Shown here: positions 29,872 through 38,850 of the stretch, in pieces | Position numbering within the stretch: the first letter of the stretch is position 1 | Layout: each line of letters starts with the position of its first letter | Source of the DNA: Pseudomonadota bacterium | GTDB taxonomy: Bacteria; Desulfobacterota; Binatia; Binatales; Binataceae | Assembly (NCBI GenBank): GCA_021324885.1 | Contig: JAJPIF010000007.1 | Span: forward strand, 54,307 to 118,306 | Reading direction: 5' to 3' | DNA: 64,000 nt | Notes under the pieces: model-generated | Databases searched by the model: none | What the model was told of the DNA's origin: nothing | What the model saw: only the letters and a program-made list of their open reading frames with translations | Translations under genes and position numbers: made by a program

Positions 29872-31173
29872 CTATTTCCCCGCCTGCTTTGCTTCAAAGG
29901 ACGGCGTGCTGCGGCTCCCCGCATCCGTGCGCGCGGTGGGCGCATTGGCTGCGACCAGTTTCTGGCTCGCCTCCGGCGTCCAGTAGTCGGGCTGATCGGC
30001 CCACAGATCGCGCAGGTAGGGCGCGACTTCATATCCGAACATGCGCGTATTTTCCGCCGCAATTTCTTCGGCCAGATTGCCCATGTGCGGGGTGGCGATG
30101 AGCTGCCCGATGCGCAAATCAGTAATCAGCTCGCGCAGACGCTGGCGCACGCGCTGCGGCGGTCCCGCGATGATGTAGCCCTTGTCGTCGTACTCCCAGA
30201 AGCTCATCTCGCCGCGGCTGGCGCGGATGCGGTCCTCCGGCGTCAGTTTGTTGCGCCCGATGCTGACCTGGTTCGCCGACGCCTTCAGTGATCTGATCGT
30301 GGTGTATCCCGGCGGGTTGCCGAAATTGCCAGGCGCTGAATTGCGATGGAAGTAGCGCACCGCCTCATAGTAGTTCTTTTCCGCCTCTGCCTCGGTGTTG
30401 GCCAGGCATATGATCTGCGTGAATGCCATCCGGTGCGGGTTCAGGTTACCGCCCTTCTTGTCAATATATTCCCAGAACGCGTCGACCAGCGGCTTGGACG
30501 AATACAGTCCGGAGAATGACAGGTGCCCGTAGCAATAGTCGTGTTGGTTGACCAAATCCCAGGTTTCGATGCTGCCGCCGCCGCCCGGCACCCAGATCGG
30601 GATTCGCTTTTGAATCGGACGCGGCCAGATATTTACGTAGCGCAGCTTGTTGTACTTGCCGTTAAAGATGAACGGCTCCGGTTCCGACCAGGCGCGCAGG
30701 ATCAACTGGCGCGCCTCCTCGAAACGGGCGCGCACCTCGATCGGGGGCATCCCGTAGGCGAACACCGAATCCATCGGCGTGCCCAGCACGAATCCCGCCG
30801 CCAGCCGTCCGCCTGACAGGCAATCGATGTAGGCGTACTCCTCGGCGATGCGTGTGGGCGGATTGTAGAGCGCCAGTGAGTTGCCGACGATCGTGATCGC
30901 GGCGTTTTTGGTTGACGTTGCCAGGCTGGCCGCCAGCAGATTGGGCGAGGGCGTCATCGCGATCACCGTCTGATGGTGCTCGTTGACGGTCAGCCCGTCG
31001 AAGCCCACCTGATCGGCGATCTGCATCAGGCGGATGAACATCCTGTAGGTTTCCCCGACTTTGACCGGGTCGATGAGATGGGCTGGCGGAGTTACCCATG
31101 CGGATCGGTACCGCTCCCTGAAATCGGGAGGAAGATGCGGATACGTCACCTCTGCAAACCAGTGGAATTTCAT
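29872..31173 (-). CDS. LLM-class (bacterial luciferase-like) flavin oxidoreductase
   Basis: 433 residues, longer than the usual 330-380. It shows the luciferase-like TIM barrel: MKFHWFAEVTYPHLPPDF start, GFDGLTVNEHHQTVIAMTPSP, the N-P-P-T-R-I-A-E-E-Y segment, and LSGGRLAAGFVLGTP. Members use reduced FMN or F420 for oxygenation, desulfonation or dehydrogenation. ATG 31173. First gene of the operon with the two alpha/beta hydrolases (spacing 2 and 6 bases). The extra C-terminal 40 residues are Ala/Ser/Thr-rich. Confidence 0.9.
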   Translation of the reverse strand: MKFHWFAEVTYPHLPPDFRERYRSAWVTPPAHLIDPVKVGETYRMFIRLMQIADQVGFDGLTVNEHHQTVIAMTPSPNLLAASLATSTKNAAITIVGNSLALYNPPTRIAEEYAYIDCLSGGRLAAGFVLGTPMDSVFAYGMPPIEVRARFEEARQLILRAWSEPEPFIFNGKYNKLRYVNIWPRPIQKRIPIWVPGGGGSIETWDLVNQHDYCYGHLSFSGLYSSKPLVDAFWEYIDKKGGNLNPHRMAFTQIICLANTEAEAEKNYYEAVRYFHRNSAPGNFGNPPGYTTIRSLKASANQVSIGRNKLTPEDRIRASRGEMSFWEYDDKGYIIAGPPQRVRQRLRELITDLRIGQLIATPHMGNLAEEIAAENTRMFGYEVAPYLRDLWADQPDYWTPEASQKLVAANAPTARTDAGSRSTPSFEAKQAGK

Positions 31174-31546
31174 GCTGTTAGCCTCCCACCCTGGACCTGG
31201 CTTAAGTGTACCCGATTTGCCCGCAGCGATATCGATTGCGGACGGTACGGTATTGGCAGTCAGATTACATTTGCGAAACGCGGCTTCGTCCTTGCCACAC
31301 TACTTACCAGCCTGGCCTGCATGATGTCCATCGCCAGGGTTGGGAAGAGCGAGCAGCGAAGCGAGAAAGTGAGGGGGACGAGAAGCATTAGCGGGAAAGT
31401 CCAGAGCCCGCCGAAACTTCACGCTGCTGTTATGCTGATTCAATGCATGTTAGAAGACTTCCCATCGTGAGACGGCGACGCGGCATTTGCGCGCGGATCT
31501 GCGTTGGGCGTGAACGCGCCGTTTCCCCGGACAATCAGGCCTGCCG
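31174..31546. other. Divergent intergenic region
   Basis: About 370 bases between the LLM operon and the small membrane protein gene. It contains a purine-rich stretch around 31344-31387 (GCGAAGCGAGAAAGTGAGGG) that weakly resembles the elements at 19244 and 47930. No gene, tRNA or strong hairpin terminator was seen; promoters for both directions are presumably here. Confidence 0.4.
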
Positions 31547-31744
31547 ATGGCTGACGTGATGCCTGAAACCCCCTTTCTCCAGGCGCCGATATCTCCAGCA
31601 ACTGCGCCCGCTGTCCCACCCAGTCGCGAAGTCGTCCCGGTCGAGATCGGGTTGGCGATAGGTTTCGGCCTCGTGTTCCTGTTTGGGGTCATCGCGTGGC
31701 TGGCATGGCTGTTCGACGCGGAACCCGATAGAGATAGTCAATGA
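31547..31744 (+). CDS. Small single-span membrane protein
   Basis: 65 residues: a Pro/Ala/Val-rich start and one clear membrane helix (about 33-56, IGLAIGFGLVFLFGVIAWLAW) followed by an acidic tail. Its stop overlaps the ATG of the following CoA-transferase (ATGA), an arrangement that supports translation of both. Start is ATG 31547 or 31559; neither has a strong ribosome site, so the call is tentative. No family recognised. Confidence 0.5.
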   Translation: MADVMPETPFLQAPISPATAPAVPPSREVVPVEIGLAIGFGLVFLFGVIAWLAWLFDAEPDRDSQ

Positions 31745-32973
31745 CCAAGGACCAGATACTAAGTCGATACACCGTGATTGACTTCACGCAGGCGGTCGCC
31801 GGTCCCGCCGCGACCCTGATGATGGCCGAGATGGGGGCGAAGGTAATCAAGGTCGAGATTGCGCCGCGCGGCGACCTTACCCGGGCGTTCCCTTATTTCA
31901 AGAACGGACGCAGCGGATGCTTTGTCCAGTTCAATCGCGGCAAACAGAGTTTGTGCGTTGCGCTCAAAACACCGCAGGGACTGAGCCTGGTCAAGGATTT
32001 GATTAAGACGGCGGATGTGCTGGTGGAAAACTTCACGCCCGGCGTGATGGACCGCCTCGGGCTGGGCTATGAAACCGTCAGCGCCATCAATCCGAAAATC
32101 ATCATGTGTTCGATCTCCAGCTTTGGCCAGACCGGCGCGCTGGCGCACAAGTCGGGCTTCGATACGATCGGCGCCGCATATTCGGGGGTGCTGTCGCGAA
32201 TCGGCGAGCCGGATGCGGCGCCGCCGATGCTGCAGTCGGCGTTCGGCGACGTTGGTGCGGGCGTATACGCGCTGGCCGCGATTGGCTACGCGCTGCTGCA
32301 TCGGGAGCACACCGGCGTCGGCCAGCATCTGGAAACCACTCTGATCGACACTTACTTCAACTATCACGAAACCGCGATCGAGGCGTTCAGCGCGAGCAGG
32401 GGGGCGCTGAAGACGCAGCGCACGGGACGCTTCGCCCCGCTTCATTCCGCCACCGGCATGTTCAAGGCGAGGGACGGATACGTGATGTTTTGCGCCGCCC
32501 CGCCCCATCATTTCGAAGCGCTGTGCCATGCGATGGGACGGCCGGAACTGATCGGCGATCCGCGTTTTGCCGACAACGAAAAACGCGTTGCTAACGGCGC
32601 TGCGCTGACCGCGGCGATCGAGCAATGGCTCCAGTCGCTGCCCGGCGTCGAGGAGGCTTTGCGTATCCTCGAGCAGCATCATATTCCGGCGGGACCGATC
32701 CTTTCAGTCGAGGAAGCGATGGCAGACCCGCATCTGCGCGAGCGCGGCACCGTGCGGACGATCAGCGATCCGATTTTGGGCGAATTCGACGTGCCGGGCT
32801 TTCCGATGAAGTTTTCCCGGACTCCCGCAGTCGAGGATCTGCCAGCCCCGTTCCTGGGCCAGCACAACACCGAGATTTTGCGCAACCGGCTCGGCTACAG
32901 TGCCGAGTACATCAGGGAGCTTGAAACCCGCGGCATCCTGCACAGCGAATCGCCGCCCGCGAGTACAACCTGA
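31741..32973 (+). CDS. Class III CoA-transferase (CaiB/BaiF family)
   Basis: 410 residues, third family member in the window and phylogenetically distinct from the pair at 1-2349. The catalytic Asp is residue 170 (FGDVGAGVYA); other landmarks are V-I-D-F-T-Q-A-V-A-G-P at 12-22, E-N-F-T-P-G-V-M-D-R-L-G-L-G at 96-109, and the C-terminal G-Q-H-N-T-E-I-L. It transfers CoA between acids in degradation of carboxylic acids. ATG 31741 overlaps the stop of the small membrane-protein gene. Confidence 0.9.
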   Translation: MTKDQILSRYTVIDFTQAVAGPAATLMMAEMGAKVIKVEIAPRGDLTRAFPYFKNGRSGCFVQFNRGKQSLCVALKTPQGLSLVKDLIKTADVLVENFTPGVMDRLGLGYETVSAINPKIIMCSISSFGQTGALAHKSGFDTIGAAYSGVLSRIGEPDAAPPMLQSAFGDVGAGVYALAAIGYALLHREHTGVGQHLETTLIDTYFNYHETAIEAFSASRGALKTQRTGRFAPLHSATGMFKARDGYVMFCAAPPHHFEALCHAMGRPELIGDPRFADNEKRVANGAALTAAIEQWLQSLPGVEEALRILEQHHIPAGPILSVEEAMADPHLRERGTVRTISDPILGEFDVPGFPMKFSRTPAVEDLPAPFLGQHNTEILRNRLGYSAEYIRELETRGILHSESPPASTT

Positions 32974-33012
32974 ACCGCCACTGGATTCCAGGATGGGATA
33001 CGGGAGGGCCTG

Positions 33013-34893
33013 TTGATCCCTGAAGCTGGATCGGTTCGCCGGCAATCGCGCGCGGCGCTGATTGCGGCGGGCGCGATTTTTCTAATCAATTTCGCTTTGC
33101 TCGCGGGCTCGCTCGGCGATTACCGGGTAACAATCGATTCGGCCTATCACGTGTCGATCGCGCGCCAATGGGGCGAGCACTGGATAGTGCCGTGGGACAC
33201 GATTAATTTCGCTCCTGGTGGCCGCCCCAATCTCCAGGGGCCGCTGTTTCAGGCCGCAATTGGCAATTTGGGATGGCTGCTGGGTGGCACCGGCAATGAT
33301 TACGTGATGGCCAACGCGATCGCGGCGCTGGCGCAATGGACCGCCGCGATCGCAGCAGCGGGTTTTTTTGCTCTGCAGTTGTGCGGGGAATGGGCCGGAC
33401 TGGCGGCCCTCAGCCTGCTCAGCGGGGCCGCCTTCGCCAGCGCCTCCTTCGCGGTCGGAATTCCCTCCGGATGGCTGTTCATTTTTAGCGGTTGGGCCGC
33501 CTGGTTTTTCGTCCATAAGCGGATCGGGTGGGCTGCGATTTTCACGTTGCTGGCGATCTACGTGCACGTGGCGGGTTTCGCGATGGCGCCGGTCACGATT
33601 ATCGTCGCGGCTATACTGACCGGCCGCTGGCGCGAGTTGATGGCGGTGGGAGCGATCACGGCGATCGTTACTGCCCCGTATGCGATCTTTTTACTGGACC
33701 ATCTGCACTGGTTCACCGCCGCGCAGGGATACGCGGCGCTACTCCTGGACCCATTACTGGATCTGCTCGGAGTTTTGGGCGCGCTGATGGCATTGCGGCA
33801 GCCGCGCCGCAACGCATTTCTTTTGGCATGGCTCATCGGACCGCTGGTCTGGCTGGCGCATGATCCGGCACGCCTGGTCCTGCAATGGGCGTTGCCGGCA
33901 AGTGTCGCGGCCGGGCTTTTGATCGCCCGCGCGATGAATTCGATTTCGGATCGCCGCCGCGCCCTGGTTTTGGGTTGGGGCGTGGTCGCTCTGGCCACTT
34001 TGTTTCCTCTGGGAATCCCCGCCGTGGCGCCGGAAATATCGTGGGATGCCGGTTTGCGCTACCCGCGCGGGGTCGACTGGAATCAGGCGCAACGATTGGC
34101 GCACAAAATCGAGCGTGCGGGTTTGAACAAACGGCTGATATCCGATTATCAACCCGCACTTTGCCCTGCGCTGGCCGTGTTTGCGCCGATCAAATGCGAC
34201 AAGGGACATTGGATCGAGGTCCAACCGCGGCATGACCCCGCCGACGACCTGCCGGCCGCGGCCAAGGCCTACATCCTGCCGATGCCCTCCGACGATCCCG
34301 TACTGGTCGGGATGGAGCGGCGTGGCTGGATAGCAGCGCACGGATCGGCCGCGGCCAACACACTGGTAACGCTGATTGCGAATCCGCCCGAAGATGCGGT
34401 TGCGCCAGCGGTTGTAGCGGTCATGGTCCAGGAAATGAAGTGGCTGGGCCGCAACGCGATCAACAATACAATTGAGTTCGATAACTGGCGCTCAGTAATT
34501 TCCCCGCGCCTCCAGCATCACCGCCAGCGCGCGCTGACCGCACAGCGAATCAGCGCTGGACGGATCGAACTGACATGCCTGCTTTACGCCGACTCGATCG
34601 GGCCCAACGATCCGGCAAAGGCGCGCGAGCTGCGATGGATCGCGCGCGGGTTTGGCGTGATGGCGAGCTTTTTGAGCGACGGCTTTGCGATAGACTATCT
34701 CACCGAGCAACGCCTTGCAGCCTTCAAAGGCGATCTAAGCAGGCTGGCACGCCAGACTTCCGAAAGCGGCGCGCGCGCTCCCGATCCACGCCTGGTAGCG
34801 GGACTGCAGGCGGCGATCGCCAACGCGCTGGATACGTATGGCGATCTGTTCGTTGAGCGGCCGCGCGGCAATCTGTTTCCCTGGCTCAAGTAG
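33013..34893 (+). CDS. Multi-pass membrane protein, possibly GT-C glycosyltransferase
   Basis: 626 residues with about ten hydrophobic helices in the first 340 residues and a soluble C-terminal half. The first loop contains D-Y-R-V-T-I-D-S-A-Y-H-V-S-I-A, with an Asp just after helix 1, the position used by GT-C glycosyltransferases; W-G-E-H-W-I-V-P-W follows. Sequence is otherwise unfamiliar. TTG 33013 is chosen because GGGAGG lies at 33002-33007. It follows the CoA-transferase by 39 bases and overlaps the convergent YkoP-like gene by eight bases. A role in surface glycan transfer is inferred from topology only. Confidence 0.65.
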   Translation: MIPEAGSVRRQSRAALIAAGAIFLINFALLAGSLGDYRVTIDSAYHVSIARQWGEHWIVPWDTINFAPGGRPNLQGPLFQAAIGNLGWLLGGTGNDYVMANAIAALAQWTAAIAAAGFFALQLCGEWAGLAALSLLSGAAFASASFAVGIPSGWLFIFSGWAAWFFVHKRIGWAAIFTLLAIYVHVAGFAMAPVTIIVAAILTGRWRELMAVGAITAIVTAPYAIFLLDHLHWFTAAQGYAALLLDPLLDLLGVLGALMALRQPRRNAFLLAWLIGPLVWLAHDPARLVLQWALPASVAAGLLIARAMNSISDRRRALVLGWGVVALATLFPLGIPAVAPEISWDAGLRYPRGVDWNQAQRLAHKIERAGLNKRLISDYQPALCPALAVFAPIKCDKGHWIEVQPRHDPADDLPAAAKAYILPMPSDDPVLVGMERRGWIAAHGSAAANTLVTLIANPPEDAVAPAVVAVMVQEMKWLGRNAINNTIEFDNWRSVISPRLQHHRQRALTAQRISAGRIELTCLLYADSIGPNDPAKARELRWIARGFGVMASFLSDGFAIDYLTEQRLAAFKGDLSRLARQTSESGARAPDPRLVAGLQAAIANALDTYGDLFVERPRGNLFPWLK

Positions 34894-35464
34894 AAATCGG
34901 CGGCGCTTGGATGCCGCCGTCGGGCGATCGGGCGCGCCGAGCTTGTCCGTACCGTTTCAGCAGTTGCTCGCGCGACATCCAGAGTTCTTTTGGATACGAC
35001 CAGACGGTTCTCCCGCGCGTCAGGTGATTCAATCCGCTTTCGGTGTAGATCAGCAGGAGTCCGATCATGAAGAACCGCTCCAGCCGCAGCCAGGAGGTTA
35101 TCGGCAAGTCGCGGGAGGTGAATCCAAGACGTTTGCCGCCAACCGCCAGAATCGAGCGTCCAAAGATGGCAGTGACCTCAAGCGCGCCAGCTTCGACCAG
35201 GGCCGCCAGACTGGCCAGATCGGCGCGGCCGGCACGATAAGGATTGATCCCGCCGCCAACCACCAGTTTAACAAAGCGCTGATTGTCGCAGTGCAACTCG
35301 CAGATGCGCGCGCCCTTAACGATGGTTGCGCCGTCGGAAAATGTGAATGGCGCGCCATCGTGCAATTTAACCCGCATCCGCAGCAAGCCATAGGGCGCAC
35401 CGGGAATCGCCGTCGTCGGCCATAGCGTTTCCGCGATACGTTCCCAGGCCGGCCACGCGCGCAT
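34886..35464 (-). CDS. YkoP-like protein
   Basis: About 192 residues. The pattern F-S-D-G-A-x-I-x-K-G-x-x-I-C-E-L-H-C-D-N (substrate-like loop), then G-x-x-x-L-A-A-L-V-E, L-G-F and a C-terminal helix resembles the YkoP domain of Bacillus-type proteins, which has no known activity and often occurs near polysaccharide deacetylase genes. This is memory-based. ATG 35464, with GAGG four bases upstream, begins the region that matches YkoP; the frame is open to a TTG at 35569. It overlaps the end of the membrane-protein gene by eight bases. Confidence 0.55.
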   Translation of the reverse strand: MRAWPAWERIAETLWPTTAIPGAPYGLLRMRVKLHDGAPFTFSDGATIVKGARICELHCDNQRFVKLVVGGGINPYRAGRADLASLAALVEAGALEVTAIFGRSILAVGGKRLGFTSRDLPITSWLRLERFFMIGLLLIYTESGLNHLTRGRTVWSYPKELWMSREQLLKRYGQARRARSPDGGIQAPPIST

Positions 35465-35736
35465 CAAGCCTCGCGGCCGTCCCGGCCGCGTGCGGCGTCC
35501 AATCGTGTGCAACAGCTCAACGCCGAAAGCCGAGGCGGCAGAATTGGGCCAGGGACGTGGGGGCAGCAAAGGACCGGTCCTCTAGCAAGATGTCTGGTGG
35601 TAATCATAGCTCCCCGCGCACCGGTTTTCTAATGGAAACGGCGACCTCCCGAGCCAGGTTGGTTTGCTGCGGGTGTCTCGAATCGCTCCGAATTTCCGGC
35701 CCGGTATGCTAAAGACTCGATCGGGAGGACCTCCGG

Positions 35737-37458
35737 ATGCATGACGTCGTAATTCGAAACGGCACGATCATCGATGGTACCGGCAACCCGGCCTTTACCG
35801 GCGACCTCGCCATCGACGGCGCAACAATCGCGGCGGTTGGCGGTAAGGCCGGGGCGGGGCGGCGCGAGATCGACGCCGCCGGTCTGCTGGTCACACCCGG
35901 ATGGGTCGACATCCATACCCATTACGACGGTCAGGTCACCTGGGATCCATACCTGACCCCGTCAAGCTGGCACGGCGTCACCACGCTGGTGATGGGTAAT
36001 TGCGGCGTCGGCTTCGCCCCGGTCCATCCCGGACAGGAGCAATTTCTGATCGAATTGATGGAGGGGGTCGAGGATATTCCGGGACCCGCGCTGGCCGCCG
36101 GAATACCATGGCAGTGGGAATCCTTCGAGGAATACCTCGATGCGCTGGCGCGGATGAAGCGCGCGATCGACGTGGCGGCACAGATTCCCCATGGCGCAGT
36201 GCGCGCCTACGTGATGGGCGAGCGCGGTGCGCACAACGAGGAATCGACGCCTGACGATATTGCCCGGATGGCGGCGATTGTCCGCGACGCGCTGCGCGCC
36301 GGCGCAGTTGGCGTCACGTCGTCGCGCACGCTGCTTCATCGGGCCAAAAGCGGTGAGCATGTCCCTGGCACCTTCGCCTCCGAGGCGGAAATGGTGGCGC
36401 TCGGAATGGCGCTCGGCGATGCCGGTCATGGCGTGATGGAACTGGCGACGGACATGGTCGGCCCGGACACCAATTTGGAATGGATGGCCCGGGTTTCGAT
36501 CCAGACCGGCCGCCCGATCACGATTCTGGCCACGTCGGCGACGCCGCAGCCGCTGGATTTTGAACGGGTGCTTCGCCTGGTCAGGTCGTGGAAGCGGCAC
36601 GGCGCCAATATCGTGCCTCAGGTGGCGGCGCGTCCGGCCTGTATCCTGATGGGCCTGGAGACCACGATTCATCCCTTCAGCACCCATCGCGCCTACCGCA
36701 CCCTGGTTGGAAAGCTGCCGCTGGCGCAACGAGTGGCGCGGATGCGTGACCCCGAGGTGAAGACACGTATTTTGAACGATTCAGTCGGGCTCAAGGATCC
36801 CCTGGGCAGGCATTACCTGACCCTGTTCGATTCGATTTTTGCACTCGGCGATCCGCCCAACTACGAGCCGGCGCGCGAGATGAGCGTCGGCGCCCGCGCT
36901 CGGCGCGAGGGTCGATCGGCAGAAGACCTCGCCTACGATCTGCTGCTCCAGCGCGACGGTCGCGAACTGCTCTACGTTCCGCTCGGCGATTACTCAGCCT
37001 ACAATCTCGAGCGCAATCGCCGCCTCCTGATCGACCCTGACACGCGCCTTGGCGTCAGCGACGGCGGCGCTCATTGCGGGATGGTCTGCGATGCGAGCGT
37101 GCCGACCTTCATGCTTACCTACTGGGTGCGCGATCGCGAACGCGGTCCACGTCTGGGTCTGGAGCAGGTGATCCGATTCCAAACCGCCGAGACAGCGCAG
37201 CTTTATGGATTTACCGATCGCGGAACGCTGGCCGCGGGAATGAAAGCCGATGTGAACGTAATAGATTTTGACCGCTTGCATCTCTATGCGCCTGAGATCG
37301 TGTACGATTTTCCCGCAGGCGCGCGGCGGCTGATCCAGAAAGTAGATGGCTACAAGTATACGTTCGTGAGCGGGAAGAGCATTTATGAGGACGGTGAACC
37401 GACCGGGACATTGCCTGGCCAACTGGTACGGGGCGGCCGGATAAGAAACCCGGGTTGA
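35737..37458 (+). CDS. N-acyl-D-amino-acid deacylase-type amidohydrolase
   Basis: 573 residues. Begins with the composite beta-sandwich strand VVIRNGTIIDGTGNPAF, then the metal motif His60-x-His62 in VDIHTHYDG, and near the C-terminus SDGGAHC with the catalytic Asp; the final ADVNVIDFDRL returns to the sandwich. This is the amidohydrolase-3/D-aminoacylase layout; relatives hydrolyse N-acyl-D-amino acids, D-glutamate amides or dihydropyrimidine-type substrates. ATG 35737 has GGGAGGACC upstream. Stand-alone gene. Confidence 0.87.
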   Translation: MHDVVIRNGTIIDGTGNPAFTGDLAIDGATIAAVGGKAGAGRREIDAAGLLVTPGWVDIHTHYDGQVTWDPYLTPSSWHGVTTLVMGNCGVGFAPVHPGQEQFLIELMEGVEDIPGPALAAGIPWQWESFEEYLDALARMKRAIDVAAQIPHGAVRAYVMGERGAHNEESTPDDIARMAAIVRDALRAGAVGVTSSRTLLHRAKSGEHVPGTFASEAEMVALGMALGDAGHGVMELATDMVGPDTNLEWMARVSIQTGRPITILATSATPQPLDFERVLRLVRSWKRHGANIVPQVAARPACILMGLETTIHPFSTHRAYRTLVGKLPLAQRVARMRDPEVKTRILNDSVGLKDPLGRHYLTLFDSIFALGDPPNYEPAREMSVGARARREGRSAEDLAYDLLLQRDGRELLYVPLGDYSAYNLERNRRLLIDPDTRLGVSDGGAHCGMVCDASVPTFMLTYWVRDRERGPRLGLEQVIRFQTAETAQLYGFTDRGTLAAGMKADVNVIDFDRLHLYAPEIVYDFPAGARRLIQKVDGYKYTFVSGKSIYEDGEPTGTLPGQLVRGGRIRNPG

Positions 37459-37755
37459 TGATCCGGCGGCGCCTTGCGGGCAGAGTCCGCGTGCAGGCGC
37501 GTTGCGTCTGCGGCCCCTCTGGTCTGCGTCCGGATACGGATATCCATCCAATTTTGGACTCTGCTGCGCAGCCCGAAGATGGCACCGCGTTGGCGCATGA
37601 GCCTTTCATCGGCCGACTCAGATGCGGCGGTCGCACAAGGCGCGTTCGCGGCGGTGTTTTGGTAAAGTTTATTGGCAGGTGTACAACATTTTTCCGTCTG
37701 CTTGCGCGTTTGCGGTAAAATCTACGATCTGGCGGCACGCGGCTGAAAGCAGTTG

Positions 37756-38850
37756 ATGGCAGCAAACGCCAGGATCAGGAAAGCTGCGTATTACCCAGGC
37801 GCGATTGACGAAATGACTGGAAGTGCCCCATCCGGCGGATCCGATCCGCAGAAGTTGGTGGACTCCTATTTTCGGGAGGACCCTTACTACTGGGAACAGA
37901 TATATAAAGGTGCCGGCGTTCTGGATCTGGTGCATCAGTTGCGTCTTGAGGTTGTGCTCAAGCTCGTGGACAGCTTACCTCGTTGGCCATCACAACGCGT
38001 GTTGGACGCCGGATGCGGCGCGGGTCTGGCGACAGTGGCGCTGGCCAAACGAGGCTACCTGCTGTACGCGCTCGATTCCGTTGCCGAGATGATCGACCTC
38101 ACGCGCAACACGGCGGTCAGAGAAGGTGTACAGGAACGTATCCGATATGCCCGCGGCGATGTTAACCATCTCACTTTCGCCGGCGAAACTTTCGACCTCG
38201 TCCTCGCCGTCGGCGTTCTGCCCTGGCTTGCGGCGCCTGAAGGCGCATTGGCGGAAATGTGCCGCGTTCTGAAACCCGGCGGCCACATCATTCTTACTAC
38301 CGATAATCGATGGGGGCTTTGTTGGTTTCTCGACCCTCTCACCAATCCGTTATTGATGCCCTTCAAGGAGATGGCGCGAAGCGTTATCGGAGGAAGGTAT
38401 AAGCCGGCGGCGCGCGTGCGAATGATCTCAACTGCGCAATGCCGCAAGCTGCTGCGCTCCCAAGGCCTGAGAGTTATGCAAGAAAGTACGCTGGGTTTTG
38501 GGCCGTTCAGTTTTTTAAGGCGCGAGATATTGCCGCACAATCTCGGTCTGCGTCTGCATCGACAGCTTCAAAGACTTGCCGACCAGGGCTATCCATTGCT
38601 GCGCTCGGCCGGCGCGCAACACGTGGTCATGGCGCGGAAATCCAGCTTGCCTGCCGATCGTGGGCGGCCGATCTCAGGCTTAAGTATCGGTCAGAGATCG
38701 CCCGATCGCGCGCACAGTGGATGGGGGCAAAGCCCAATCAGCCGAGATAGCGATATAAGAACCTGCCGGCCAGCCTGGTCGCAACCATCGGCATCCGGCT
38801 CCATATCCCGGCCAGGAAGGCCCGCCCACCGGTCAGCACCTCAGAACTGA
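37756..38850 (+). CDS. SAM-dependent methyltransferase (class I)
   Basis: 364 residues from ATG 37756. Class I methyltransferase core: VLDAGCGAGLATVALAKRG (motif I), an Asp at the end of the next strand (YALDSVAEM), D-V-N-H-L-T-F and D-L-V-L-A-V-G-V-L-P-W. The last 60 or so residues are Ser/Arg-rich low-complexity, not methyltransferase-like, and lie partly opposite the FemAB-like gene (113 bases of overlap), suggesting that the stop has been lost or moved. Methyl acceptor unknown; resembles small-molecule/quinone methyltransferases in general. Confidence 0.8.
   Translation: MAANARIRKAAYYPGAIDEMTGSAPSGGSDPQKLVDSYFREDPYYWEQIYKGAGVLDLVHQLRLEVVLKLVDSLPRWPSQRVLDAGCGAGLATVALAKRGYLLYALDSVAEMIDLTRNTAVREGVQERIRYARGDVNHLTFAGETFDLVLAVGVLPWLAAPEGALAEMCRVLKPGGHIILTTDNRWGLCWFLDPLTNPLLMPFKEMARSVIGGRYKPAARVRMISTAQCRKLLRSQGLRVMQESTLGFGPFSFLRREILPHNLGLRLHRQLQRLADQGYPLLRSAGAQHVVMARKSSLPADRGRPISGLSIGQRSPDRAHSGWGQSPISRDSDIRTCRPAWSQPSASGSISRPGRPAHRSAPQN

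Noticed and set aside
37459..37755. 87-codon frame between the D-aminoacylase and the methyltransferase
   Set aside because: Arg-rich, no ribosome site and no recognisable motif; the space more likely holds a promoter.
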